Part shown: positions 8,351 through 17,274 of the stretch, one piece after another
Layout: each line of letters opens with the position of its first letter
Numbering within the stretch: the stretch's first letter is position 1
Source of the DNA: Pseudomonas cichorii
GTDB taxonomy: Bacteria; Pseudomonadota; Gammaproteobacteria; Pseudomonadales; Pseudomonadaceae
Direction: 5' to 3'
NCBI RefSeq assembly: GCF_003700275.1
Contig: NZ_RBRE01000060.1
Span: 1 to 64,000 of the forward strand
DNA length: 64,000 nt
Translations under genes and position numbers: made by a program
Notes under the pieces: generated by a model
Database searches by the model: none
What the model saw: the letters and a program-made list of their open reading frames with translations, nothing else
Told to the model about the DNA's origin: nothing

Positions 8351-8680
8351 TCAGTTCTTGCCGGCACACTCACTCAACACCTTGTAGCGCATGGTATTAA
8401 GCTCCCCATACGAGTCTTCATAAGTCATCAATTTTGAATTAACCCCACAATTCCTGGGGGCGGGAGTCTTGAAAACGACCCTGGCGATATCGAGTTTCAT
8501 GCCGTAGTTGTAGTCCTGTATTTCAGGAACGGCTTTCTGTGTCCTAGCTGCATATTCTTCAACCTTGACCTGATGCGCCCTGCTCCGCTCATCGCCGCGC
8601 AGATCCGCAGAGCTGAAAGCGTACGAGGTCAGTGGCGTGACAAGAGCAAAGGCAAGAACAGACAGTTTGAGAACATTCAT
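8351..8680 (-). CDS. DUF2790 small secreted protein, copy 2
   Basis: This 109-residue paralogue of the preceding protein has signal peptide MNVLKLSVLAFALVTPLTSYA|F and the same Cys pair and YGMKLDIARVV / LMTYEDSYGEL signature. I chose the ATG at 8680 because AGGAG lies 8 bases before it and the signal peptide starts there; the frame runs 30 codons further upstream without support. It shares its -10 region with copy 1 and is separated from it by 142 bp, so each copy probably has its own promoter. Confidence 0.85.
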   Translation of the reverse strand: MNVLKLSVLAFALVTPLTSYAFSSADLRGDERSRAHQVKVEEYAARTQKAVPEIQDYNYGMKLDIARVVFKTPAPRNCGVNSKLMTYEDSYGELNTMRYKVLSECAGKN

Positions 8681-8707
8681 CTTCTGACTCCTATTTAGTG
8701 ATGACTC

Positions 8708-8718
8708 ATTGTAGCAAT
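8708..8718 (-). promoter_or_regulatory. -10 element of DUF2790 copy 2 (possible RpoS type)
   Basis: On the minus strand the sequence reads ATTGCTACAAT about 28 bases before the ATG, conserved with copy 1. Confidence 0.4.
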
Positions 8719-8793
8719 CAGACACTTTCCAGAACGTTGCGTGAAAATTACTATTTTGTAATCGCATCACTCTCTTTATTTAACCGCAAAATA

Positions 8794-8827
8794 AAAGGCT
8801 CGTGACAGTCACCCGCCACGAGCCTTT
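8794..8827 (-). terminator. Terminator after czcA
   Basis: An 11-bp perfect stem AAAGGCTCGTG / CACGAGCCTTT is followed on the minus strand by ATTTTGCGG. It lies 16 bp past the czcA stop. Confidence 0.75.
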
Positions 8828-8842
8828 CGACAATGTATCTCT

Positions 8843-11800
8843 TTATTCTTCTCGACGATGCGCCCACTGATACAACGCTGGCAGCACCAGCAAGGTCAGA
8901 ATCGTCGACGACAGGATTCCGCCGATCACAACGGTCGCCAGAGGCCTTTGCACCTCCGCACCGGTCCCCGTCGCCAGGGCCATCGGGATAAAGCCCAGCG
9001 AGGCAACCAAAGCAGTCATCAGCACCGGACGCAAGCGGGTCAAGGCGCCCTCATGAATGGCCTTTTCCAGGCTGAAGCCTTCTTCACGCAGGTTGCGAAT
9101 AAAGGAAATCATTACCAGGCCGTTCAAGACCGCAACCCCAGACAGCGCAATGAAGCCGACGCCAGCGGAAATCGACAATGGAATATCCCTGAACCACAAC
9201 GCCAGGATGCCGCCCGTCAATGCAAAGGGAATCCCGGTGAAGACCAGCAAGCCGTCCTTGAGGTTATTGAACATCATGAACAGCAACGCCAGCACCATCA
9301 GCAACGCCACTGGCACAACGATCTGCAGGCGCTGGGCCGCCGATTGCAACTGCTCGAACTGCCCGCCCCAACTGGTCCAGTAACCCGGCGGAATCGTCAC
9401 CTGATCCTGTATATCCTGCCCGGCCTGCTCCACGAACGACCCTAAATCCCGGCCACGCACGTTGGAGCTGACGATCACCAGACGCTTGCCATTTTCACGG
9501 CTGATCTGGTTAGGCCCAAGGACCATATCCAGGCTGGCCACTTGCGACAACGGAATGAAACCGATCTGCGAATTGCTGCTGCCCGGGCTCGCCGGTACCG
9601 GAATCAGCAGATTCGACAGTCCGTTCAGATCGGTGCGCAGCGTGTCGGACAAACGTACCACCATGTCGAAACGGCGGTCCCCGTCATACAGCGTGCCGGC
9701 CTGACGGCCACCAACGGCAATCGCAATGGCATCCTGCACATCACCCATGTTCAAGCCATAGCGCGCGGCCTTGTCGCGATCGATATTGATCGTCAGCACC
9801 GGCAGGCCGGTAGTCTGCTCGACCTTGACCTCAGAGGCGCCACTGACTTTCTGCAATGTGGCGGCAATCTTGTTGGCGGTCTGGTTGAGGACATCCATGT
9901 CATCGCCATAGACCTTGACCGCCACATCGCTGCGCACGCCTGAAATCAGTTCGTTGAAGCGCAACTGGATCGGCTGCGACAGCTCGTAGTTACTGCCCGG
10001 CACGCTGGCTGCGGCTTCCTGCAACTCGGCAATCAATGTCTCGCGCGACTTGTTCGGATCAGGCCATTGATCGGTCGGCTTGAGCATCACGTAACTGTCG
10101 GAAATATTCGGCGGCATGGGGTCGGCGGCGATTTCCGCCGTACCGGTACGGGCGAACATCCGCTCGACTTCCGGCATGCGTTCGATAACGGCTTTTTCCA
10201 GACGCTGCTGCATGTCTACCGACTGGCTCAGGCTGGTGCCCGGCACACGCAAGGCCTGCAAGGCAAAGTCGCCTTCGCTCAGGCTCGGGATGAACTCGCT
10301 GCCCATCCGGCTGGCGGCCAGCCCCGACACGGCAATGACCGAAACCGCCATGGCAAAGGCCAGCGTCCGATGGCCCAGCACCCAGTCCAGAATCGGCGCA
10401 TAGCGCTGCCGGGCGGTGCGCATCACCAGCCCTTCCTCTTCCTTGACCTTGCCGGTGACAAACATGGCAATAGCCGCCGGCACGAAGGTCACGGACAGAA
10501 TCATCGCCCCCAGCAGGGCAATGACCACGGTAAAGGCCATCGGGTGGAACATCTTGCCTTCGACGCCTGTCAGGGCAAATATCGGCAAGTAAACGACCAT
10601 GATGATCAATTGGCCGAAGATCAGCGGACGACGGGCCTCACGCGCTGCAGCAAACACTTCATGAAAACGCTCGGAACGGGTCAACATGCGACCATGCCGC
10701 TGCTGGGCATGAGCCAGCCTGCGAATGGCGTTTTCGACAATCACCACCGCGCCATCGACAATGATGCCGAAGTCCAGCGCGCCCAGACTCATCAGGTTGG
10801 CGCTGACCTTGTTGGCAAACATGCCGGTAAAGGTGAAGAGCATCGCCAGGGGAATCACCATGGCGGTAATCAGGGCTGCACGAATGTTACCCAGGAACAG
10901 GAACAGGACGGCGATGACCAGAATCGCGCCCTCGACCAGGTTCTTCTTGACCGTGGCAATGGCCTTTTCCACCAGATGGGTGCGATCGTAGACCGTAACC
11001 GCCACCACGCCCTTGGGCAGCGAACGGTTGATCTCGGTCAGTCTGGCGGCAACCGCCTGGGACACACTGCGGCTGTTTTCACCGATCAGCATGAAGACCG
11101 TACCCAGCACCACTTCACGACCATTCTCGGTGGCAGCACCGGAGCGCAGTTCCTTGCCGATCACCACATCGGCGACATGGCTCACCCGAATCGGCGTGCC
11201 CTGCACGTTGGCTATCACGACATTGGCAATATCCAGCTCATTGACCAGTTGCCCCGGAGCACGAATCAACAACTGCTCGCCGCCACGCTCGATATAACCC
11301 GCGCCGACGTTGGAGTTGTTGCGCTCAAGTGCTGCGATCAGGTCATTGAGTGTCAGCTTGTAGGCGGCCAGCTTCCTTGGATCCGGAGCGATCTGGTACT
11401 GCTTGGCAAAACCGCCAATGGTGTTGATCTCCGCGACACCCGGCACATTGCGCAACTGCGGCTTGATGATCCAGTCCTGAATGACCCGCAGATCGGTCGG
11501 CGTATAAGGCGTGCCATCCTCCTTCAGCGCGCCGTCTTCGGCCTCGACCGTCCAGAGAAATATTTCCCCGAGGCCGGTAGAGATAGGCCCCATCAGGGCA
11601 TCGATGCCTTCGGGCAACTGCTCCTTGGCAGTCTGCAAACGCTCACTGACCAGTTGCCGGGCGAAAAACAGGTCGGTACCGTCCGCGAAAATCACCGTGA
11701 CCTGCGACAGCCCCGAGCGCGACAGCGAACGGGTCTGCTTCAAGCCCGGCAAGCCAGCCATGGCGGTTTCGATGGCAAACGTGATGCGCTGCTCGGTTTC

Positions 11801-11977
11801 CAGCGGAGAAAAACCCGGTGCAGAGGTGTTGATCTGCACCTGGACGTTGGTGATATCCGGCACCGCGTCGATGGGCAGCTTCTGGTAGCTGGCAATTCCC
11901 AGCCCTACCATCAGCAAGACCGCCAGCATGACGACAATGCGTTGCTCTATGGCAAATTGAATCAAGCGTTCAAACAT
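8843..11977 (-). CDS. czcA: CzcA: heavy-metal RND efflux transporter
   Basis: This 1044-residue inner-membrane RND pump is of the heavy-metal (HME) type. The first membrane span is at about residues 12-32. The transmembrane motif DFGIIVDGAVVIVEN (about 398-412) is the HME1 signature, which places it with Co/Zn/Cd exporters (CzcA) rather than Cu/Ag exporters (CusA). N-terminal hallmarks LPIDAVPDITNVQVQINTSA and GLPGLKQTRSLSRSGLSQV also fit. It works with CzcB and CzcC as a tripartite pump across both membranes. It is last in czcC-czcB-czcA, with 24 bp after czcB. No frameshift or missing residue is visible. Confidence 0.93.
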   Translation of the reverse strand: MFERLIQFAIEQRIVVMLAVLLMVGLGIASYQKLPIDAVPDITNVQVQINTSAPGFSPLETEQRITFAIETAMAGLPGLKQTRSLSRSGLSQVTVIFADGTDLFFARQLVSERLQTAKEQLPEGIDALMGPISTGLGEIFLWTVEAEDGALKEDGTPYTPTDLRVIQDWIIKPQLRNVPGVAEINTIGGFAKQYQIAPDPRKLAAYKLTLNDLIAALERNNSNVGAGYIERGGEQLLIRAPGQLVNELDIANVVIANVQGTPIRVSHVADVVIGKELRSGAATENGREVVLGTVFMLIGENSRSVSQAVAARLTEINRSLPKGVVAVTVYDRTHLVEKAIATVKKNLVEGAILVIAVLFLFLGNIRAALITAMVIPLAMLFTFTGMFANKVSANLMSLGALDFGIIVDGAVVIVENAIRRLAHAQQRHGRMLTRSERFHEVFAAAREARRPLIFGQLIIMVVYLPIFALTGVEGKMFHPMAFTVVIALLGAMILSVTFVPAAIAMFVTGKVKEEEGLVMRTARQRYAPILDWVLGHRTLAFAMAVSVIAVSGLAASRMGSEFIPSLSEGDFALQALRVPGTSLSQSVDMQQRLEKAVIERMPEVERMFARTGTAEIAADPMPPNISDSYVMLKPTDQWPDPNKSRETLIAELQEAAASVPGSNYELSQPIQLRFNELISGVRSDVAVKVYGDDMDVLNQTANKIAATLQKVSGASEVKVEQTTGLPVLTINIDRDKAARYGLNMGDVQDAIAIAVGGRQAGTLYDGDRRFDMVVRLSDTLRTDLNGLSNLLIPVPASPGSSNSQIGFIPLSQVASLDMVLGPNQISRENGKRLVIVSSNVRGRDLGSFVEQAGQDIQDQVTIPPGYWTSWGGQFEQLQSAAQRLQIVVPVALLMVLALLFMMFNNLKDGLLVFTGIPFALTGGILALWFRDIPLSISAGVGFIALSGVAVLNGLVMISFIRNLREEGFSLEKAIHEGALTRLRPVLMTALVASLGFIPMALATGTGAEVQRPLATVVIGGILSSTILTLLVLPALYQWAHRREE

Positions 11978-12001
11978 GGGAAAGCTCTCGTGCGTAGCGG
12001 A

Positions 12002-13276
12002 TCAATGGGCATGCTCGGCCGAGCCCTTGCCCAGCTCCGACTTGAGGACGAAACTGCCGGCACTGGCGACCTGTGCGTTTACCGCCAGTCCCTTGAGCAC
12101 TTCTACATAGCCACTGTCGCTGCGTCCGAGCGTGACCGGCTGGACCTGGAAACCCTGGGGCGTGCGGACAAACACAGAGGCTTTGTCTTCAACGGTCTGC
12201 ACCGCCTCTTCGGGAATGCTGATCGCGACTTCGCTGGTTTGCGCCGCCACGGCAATCGAGACAAACAGGCCGGGACGCCAGGCGCCCTGAGGGTTGGCCA
12301 GTTTCACCCGTACCGTTGCAGCACGGTTCTGCTCGCCCAGCAGGTTGCCGACATAGCTCACCTCGCCCTCGACCTCGGCATTCATGTCTGGCGAACTGAC
12401 CTTGACCTTGCGTCCGACCACGACCTTGTCCAGATCCTTGGGCGCTACACCGAAAGTGGCCCAGACCCGTGACAGATCGGAAAGCGTGAACACATTGCTG
12501 CTCTCACTGACGACTTCACCGAGGCCCAGATGCTTTTCCACGACCACGGAATCGAAAGGCGCAACGAGTTCATAGCGGTTGCCGCTGGCCTTGCCCGCTG
12601 CGCCCATGGCACTGACTTTCTGCCGGGCATTGGACAAAGCGATTTCTGCCTCCTGCAGCACCTGGCGAGCCTGCTGGTAATCCTGCTCGGCCGATATCTT
12701 GTCTTCCCAGAGCTTTTTCTCGCGCTGATAGGTCAGGCGGGCCAGTTCAACCCGACGCTGCGCGGCGCTGAACTCGCTGCGCTGTTCCGACACCTGCTGG
12801 CTGGCGATCACTGCCAGAACCTGGCCTTTTCTGACCTGTTGCCCCAGATCGGCTTTCACCTCCTCCACGACACCACTGACCCTTGGCACCACATGCGAGG
12901 TCCGATCCTCATCGAAACGGATTTCCCCCGGAAAGCTGATCGACGTGCCCATCTGGCGCGGTGCGGCAACAATCAGCGTTATGCCTGCGGCCTTGATCTG
13001 CGCTTCGCTCAACTCCAGCAAGCCTTCCTCATGACCTTCCTCGCCATGCTCATCCTTCTCTGCCGGTTTGCCCTTCGGCTCGTCTGCATGATCGTCGTCT
13101 GCATGCCCCTCCTCTTCATGGCCATGTCCGTCGCCATGCGCCGACTCTTTTTCATCGTCATGAGCATGTTCCGAAGAAGCATTGGAAAAGGACTGGCCGC
13201 CACCCAGGGTCAGACTGCCCAGGCCAATGAGAACCACCACTGCTGTCGCAGCAGCAATGTTGCGTTTGTTATTCAT
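12002..13276 (-). CDS. czcB: CzcB: periplasmic adaptor of the heavy-metal efflux pump
   Basis: This 424-residue membrane-fusion protein has an N-terminal hydrophobic anchor/signal (about residues 9-26). It is followed by a strikingly His/Asp/Glu-rich segment (about 35-85: EHAHDDEKESAHGDGHGHEEEG and more) that is probably a periplasmic metal sponge, as in classical CzcB. The barrel-sandwich halves are recognisable: VVPRVSGVVEEVKADLGQQV and YELVAPFDSVVVEKHLGLGE. A coiled-coil hairpin lies between them. It links CzcA to CzcC and may bind Zn, Co or Cd (known for the family). Confidence 0.92.
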   Translation of the reverse strand: MNNKRNIAAATAVVVLIGLGSLTLGGGQSFSNASSEHAHDDEKESAHGDGHGHEEEGHADDDHADEPKGKPAEKDEHGEEGHEEGLLELSEAQIKAAGITLIVAAPRQMGTSISFPGEIRFDEDRTSHVVPRVSGVVEEVKADLGQQVRKGQVLAVIASQQVSEQRSEFSAAQRRVELARLTYQREKKLWEDKISAEQDYQQARQVLQEAEIALSNARQKVSAMGAAGKASGNRYELVAPFDSVVVEKHLGLGEVVSESSNVFTLSDLSRVWATFGVAPKDLDKVVVGRKVKVSSPDMNAEVEGEVSYVGNLLGEQNRAATVRVKLANPQGAWRPGLFVSIAVAAQTSEVAISIPEEAVQTVEDKASVFVRTPQGFQVQPVTLGRSDSGYVEVLKGLAVNAQVASAGSFVLKSELGKGSAEHAH

Positions 13277-13335
13277 GAATACTCCTGACGGGCCATTGCG
13301 GGGTCTACGCCCCTGTCGCTGGCCTGCATCGCTGG

Positions 13336-14643
13336 CTATTGAAGTTGAGTAATGAGACGGCCCGAGTCGCCGTAGATGCGTTCGATGACAACCCGTGCAT
13401 CAACAGCACGAGCCAACGATTCAAGGTATTGGCTGCGCGCAGCGATCAAGGTGCGCTGCGCATCGAGGACTTCGAGAAATCCGAACTTGCCCATCTCGAA
13501 TCCGCGGGTTGCGGTATCGACGGCCTGTTGTGCGGCAGGCAGGATCACCTGAGTGAAGGTCTCGGCTTCCTGGCTTGCGGTGCTCCATTGATCGAGCGCC
13601 ACCTGGGTCTGGGTGCGCAGTTTCAACTCCACGGCATTGCGCAGGTCACGAGACTGATCGGCACGCCGCGCCGCAGCCAGGACATTGCCCTGGTTGCGGT
13701 CGAACAAGGGAATCGGCACGGAAAAGCCGACCACATTGACCCGTTCACGATCCTCACGGCTGTATTGGCTACCCAAGCTGACGGTGAGGTCGGGAATCCG
13801 TTGCGCCTTCTGGGAGCCCAGTTGCGCATCGCCCAGGGCTATACGGGTTTCGGCCAGACGCAACTCGGCAGTCTGCTTGAGCGCATTCAACAGGGTTGGG
13901 GCGTGAGGCGCATTGCCCGGAGACAGATTCGAGGATTGCAGACTCTCGAAAGCCGACTCCGGCTGCCCCATGACCTGCGACAGCTCGCGCCAGGCAGTGG
14001 ATTTGGCGATTTGTGCCTGACGTACCTGCAACCGGGTTTCTGCCAGTTGCACCTGAGCGCGAGTGGCTTCCACCGGCGACGATTTGCCAGCGCGAATCCG
14101 CCCCTCGGCAACCTGGAGACCGCGTTCGGCCAGAGCCCTGGACTCCAGCGCAAGATCCAGCCCGGCCTGGGCCCGCGATGCAGCAAAAAAAGCCTGGACC
14201 ACCTCTCCGCGCAATGCATTGCCGCGTTGTTCCAGCTCAAGTGCAGCGACATCCTGGGCGCGGCTGGCAACATCGATGCGCGCCCCCCGCTTGCCGCCCA
14301 GCTCCAGAGCCTGGCTGATGGCGATGGTCGTGGTGCTGGTCGACTTGCGGGTATCTTCCATCTCCCATGACAACTCGGGGTTGGGCATCAGCCCTGCCTG
14401 CTGTCTTTCGCCCTGGGCAATGTCGATTTCCTGGCGAGCGGCAGCCAGATCCGGGTTCATCGCGAAGGCTGTGTCCAGCGCATCGGACAGACTGATACTG
14501 CGGGCCTGTGCGGCCATCGCAGCCTGGCTGAAAACCGCCAGCAACATTACACAGGCAAGGCCCGTTTTCATTCTGCCGGGCCTGTTGCCCGGTGGACTGC
14601 TCAAGATTCGATACCCGCGCACGTTGTACTTCCCCGGTTGCAT
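13336..14643 (-). CDS. czcC: CzcC: TolC-family outer-membrane channel
   Basis: This is a 435-residue outer-membrane efflux protein with two OEP repeats: a first half starting SLSDALDTAFAMNPDLAAARQEI and a second with VNVVGFSVPIPLFDRNQGN, a family hallmark. The C-terminal half ends in helices of the periplasmic tunnel. The start is uncertain: the ATG at 14643 gives a 24-residue polar leader before MKTGLACVMLLAVFSQAAMA, which looks like the true signal peptide, so the ATG at 14571 may be used. Neither has a strong ribosome site. It is the first gene of czcCBA, divergent from czcRS. Confidence 0.88.
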   Translation of the reverse strand: MQPGKYNVRGYRILSSPPGNRPGRMKTGLACVMLLAVFSQAAMAAQARSISLSDALDTAFAMNPDLAAARQEIDIAQGERQQAGLMPNPELSWEMEDTRKSTSTTTIAISQALELGGKRGARIDVASRAQDVAALELEQRGNALRGEVVQAFFAASRAQAGLDLALESRALAERGLQVAEGRIRAGKSSPVEATRAQVQLAETRLQVRQAQIAKSTAWRELSQVMGQPESAFESLQSSNLSPGNAPHAPTLLNALKQTAELRLAETRIALGDAQLGSQKAQRIPDLTVSLGSQYSREDRERVNVVGFSVPIPLFDRNQGNVLAAARRADQSRDLRNAVELKLRTQTQVALDQWSTASQEAETFTQVILPAAQQAVDTATRGFEMGKFGFLEVLDAQRTLIAARSQYLESLARAVDARVVIERIYGDSGRLITQLQ

Positions 14644-14740
14644 AAATCAACGCCCGATCGGGCGATAGCATCGGCCAGCAAGTGCTGCCGAGATTGACGC
14701 AGGGACTTTAGGCAATGGCAGTTATCAGCGGGGTTGCTGG

Positions 14741-14760
14741 AAAATTACAATTTTGTTATC
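14741..14760. promoter_or_regulatory. Cus/Cop-box-like palindrome, probable CzcR operator
   Basis: AAAATTACAA followed by TTTTGTTATC closely resembles the CusR/CopR/PcoR box AAAATGACAAnnTTGTCATTTT (known consensus). It sits between the divergent czcCBA and czcRS starts, 98 bp before czcC and 181 bp before czcR. Binding of CzcR here is inference. Confidence 0.55.
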
Positions 14761-14940
14761 TGCAAAAAGCGCGCAGCTTTGGCCTTAGAGTAAGCGACCA
14801 AATCAGATTGACCCTGTAGTGGCTAAAGACTTCACAATCTCCCGCACGCCAGCGTCTGCACTGAACAACCTGTTCCCGAACAGGCGTCCCGATCCAGGGA
14901 TCCATTCATTCACTGCTTTATTCATACAGGATATTCAGAC

Positions 14941-15615
14941 ATGCGAATCCTTGTGGTCGAGGACGAGCCGAAAACTGCCGAATACATGCATCAGGGTCTG
15001 ACCGAAAGCGGTTATATCGTCGATGTCGCCACGACCGGAATCGATGGCCTGTGCCTGGCACAACAACAGATCTATGACGTGGTCATTCTGGACATCAACC
15101 TGCCGGGCATGGATGGCTGGGATGTTCTGGCACAACTGCGTAAAACCAGTAATACCCGGGTCATGATCGTGACCGCCCGCAGCCGTCTCGATGAAAAGAT
15201 CAAAGGTCTGGAATCGGGCGCGGACGACTATCTGGTCAAGCCCTTCGAGTTCCCGGAATTGCTGGCCAGAATCCGTACCCTGATGCGCCGCAGCGAGCAG
15301 GCGAATGTTCCGCAGGTGCTGCAAGTCGCAGACCTGGAGCTCGATCAGGGCCGGCATCGGGCGTTTCGCGGCAAGCAGCGCATCGACCTGACCACCAAGG
15401 AATTCGCCCTGCTGCATTTGCTGATGCGTCACAGCGGCGAGGTTCTGTCGCGGACCCAGATCATTTCCCTGGTGTGGGACATGAATTTCGATTGCGATAC
15501 CAATGTGGTGGAAGTGTCCATTCGCCGCCTGCGCGCCAAGATCGACGATCCCTTCGATAACAAGCTGATTCATACGCTGCGCGGCGTGGGTTATGTGCTG
15601 GAGTCCCGCGAATGA
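14941..15615 (+). CDS. czcR: CzcR: heavy-metal response regulator (OmpR family)
   Basis: This 224-residue protein has a receiver domain with D8, phospho-acceptor D51 (VVILDINLPGMDGW), T/S at SRLDEKIKG and K in DDYLVKPFEF. An OmpR/PhoB winged helix follows (LTTKEFALLHLLMRHSGEVL; VSIRRLRAKIDDPF). It belongs to the CusR/CopR/CzcR subgroup and is expected to activate the divergent czcCBA operon in response to Zn/Cd/Co. Its stop overlaps the start of czcS by 4 bp (ATGA), so the pair is translationally coupled. Confidence 0.92.
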   Translation: MRILVVEDEPKTAEYMHQGLTESGYIVDVATTGIDGLCLAQQQIYDVVILDINLPGMDGWDVLAQLRKTSNTRVMIVTARSRLDEKIKGLESGADDYLVKPFEFPELLARIRTLMRRSEQANVPQVLQVADLELDQGRHRAFRGKQRIDLTTKEFALLHLLMRHSGEVLSRTQIISLVWDMNFDCDTNVVEVSIRRLRAKIDDPFDNKLIHTLRGVGYVLESRE

Positions 15616-16982
15616 AGCCCACGCGGCTGTCCATGCAGTTGGGACTGACCGTCAGCCTGATGAGCGCCATTCTGGTTATCGTGATGGTCACGCTGGCCTC
15701 GCTGGCCATCTCGCGGCAACTGGACCTGCGCGCCAGCAACAGCCTCGAAGAGAAACTCAAGCAGATCGAGCACAGCCTGGCCGAAACGGCCAGCAGCGCC
15801 GATATCATGCTCAACCCGCACAACCTGCGCGACCAGATCCTGGGCCACGATGACTTCAGCCTGGCAATCATCGATCCGGACGAGCCGAAACACGTGCTGT
15901 TCAGCATGGGCAGTGCCAGCGCCGAACAGATTCTGGCCATCAATGCGCAAAGCTCAAGCAGCAGCAAGGTACTGGTTGCTTCGCGGTTGATGCAGTTGCG
16001 CGACAAGCAGAGCGTCAGCGTCCTGCTGTCTCTTGATCGACAAAGTGATATTGCCTTGCTCGAGGCCTATATGACCTCGGCCCTGATCGCCCTGCCATTG
16101 ATTCTGCTGCTGGCAGGCGCTGTCGCCTGGTGGGTGGTGCATCGTGGGCTCAAGCCGTTGCGGGCTTTTCGCAAGGTGGCCGAAATGATCTCGGCCCGTG
16201 ACCTGACCCATCGGGTAAAAACCAGTGACCTGCCCGACGAACTGAGCAATCTGGGCCATGCCATCAATTTCATGCTGCACCGCCTGGACAGCGACGTTCA
16301 GCAGTTGACGCAATTCTCCGATGACCTGGCCCACGAGTTGCGCTCGCCCATGAACAACCTGATGGGCAAGGCTCAGGTCACGCTTTCCCGGGAAAGGCCG
16401 CCAGGCGAATACAAGCAGGTTCTTGAATCCTGTACCGAGGAGCTGGAACGTCTGTCGAGGATGGTTTCGCAGATGCTGTTCCTGGCCAGCGTCAGCCAGC
16501 CCTTGGCACCCATAGCATTTACCCGGATCGACCTGGATGAAGAAGTCGCCAAGGTGGCTGAACTGTTCGCCTTGTCAGCCGAAGAAAAAGCCATTTCCCT
16601 GCACGTTAGCGGGCGCGCGCAGGTCAATGGAGAACGGCTGATGATCCAGCGCGCCATCTCCAACCTGCTCTCCAACGCCATACGACACAGTCCCGAGCAC
16701 AGTACGATCCATATCAGCCTGGAGCAGCACAAGGACCAGGTTTCACTCAAGGTCGGCAATCGGGGTGAAGGCATCGAGGCCGAACACCTGCCACGCCTGT
16801 TCGACCGCTTCTACAGAGTGCATGCCAGCCGTTCGCGGCATCAGGGCGGCACTGGCCTGGGGCTGGCAATCGTGCGTTCGATCATGAGCCTGCATGAAGG
16901 ACATGTCGCGGTCGAAAGCACACCGGGGACTTATACCTGTTTCAGCATGGTGTTTCCTGCAACAGGCCAGATCAAAGTTTAA
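15612..16982 (+). CDS. czcS: CzcS: heavy-metal sensor histidine kinase
   Basis: This 456-residue kinase has a first span at about residues 12-35, a periplasmic sensor (36-155), a second span (about 157-177) and a HAMP linker. The DHp domain has the phosphorylated His in DDLAHELRSPMNNLMG (about residue 240). The ATPase domain shows the N box (AISNLLSNAIRH), G1 (GEGIEAEHLPRLFDRFYR) and G2 (GGTGLGLAIVRSI) motifs. It fits the CusS/CopS/CzcS heavy-metal kinase family and pairs with the overlapping regulator gene. The periplasmic sensor has few His residues, so the metal it sees cannot be read from sequence. Confidence 0.92.
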   Translation: MKPTRLSMQLGLTVSLMSAILVIVMVTLASLAISRQLDLRASNSLEEKLKQIEHSLAETASSADIMLNPHNLRDQILGHDDFSLAIIDPDEPKHVLFSMGSASAEQILAINAQSSSSSKVLVASRLMQLRDKQSVSVLLSLDRQSDIALLEAYMTSALIALPLILLLAGAVAWWVVHRGLKPLRAFRKVAEMISARDLTHRVKTSDLPDELSNLGHAINFMLHRLDSDVQQLTQFSDDLAHELRSPMNNLMGKAQVTLSRERPPGEYKQVLESCTEELERLSRMVSQMLFLASVSQPLAPIAFTRIDLDEEVAKVAELFALSAEEKAISLHVSGRAQVNGERLMIQRAISNLLSNAIRHSPEHSTIHISLEQHKDQVSLKVGNRGEGIEAEHLPRLFDRFYRVHASRSRHQGGTGLGLAIVRSIMSLHEGHVAVESTPGTYTCFSMVFPATGQIKV

Positions 16983-17060
16983 TAATTGACGGCATATTAA
17001 TGACGCTACATTAAAAAACTTTCACTTCAAGGAATGCAACTTTATAACCCTCCATAACGA

Positions 17061-17086
17061 CAGACAGTTAGACCTTTAACTGTCTG
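17061..17086 (+). terminator. Inverted repeat after czcS, possible terminator
   Basis: A perfect 10-bp stem CAGACAGTTA / TAACTGTCTG with a 6-base loop lies 78 bp past the czcS stop. The following CGCCCCTCTTT is only weakly T-rich. Confidence 0.45.
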
Positions 17087-17150
17087 CGCCCCTCTTTACG
17101 TCTGATTTGAATAAAACTTGAATTAATAGATTCAATTGATCGTGCAATTT

Positions 17151-17177
17151 TGAAATAAAAGTTTTCTGCACCGACTA
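17151..17177 (+). promoter_or_regulatory. Possible sigma-28 (FliA) promoter of the chemoreceptor
   Basis: TGAA-N15-ACCGACTA resembles the FliA consensus TAAA-N15-GCCGATAA with four mismatches, about 100 bp before the chemoreceptor. Many Pseudomonas chemoreceptors are FliA-dependent (known), but the match here is weak. Confidence 0.25.
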
Positions 17178-17274
17178 TGTTTTTTTCACATTTAAGCACC
17201 TAGAGTGATATCACGTTGCCACGAGATTGAGGGCTGGCCACTGCTGTAACAGAGCGGCCAAAGAGGATCCAAAA

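Noticed and set aside
10067..12472. An 801-residue plus-strand reading frame opposite czcA/czcB
   Set aside because: It is the shadow of a well-conserved RND pump in high-GC DNA.
14819..15001. A 60-residue frame in the czc divergent region
   Set aside because: It overlaps the czcR start and lies in promoter DNA.
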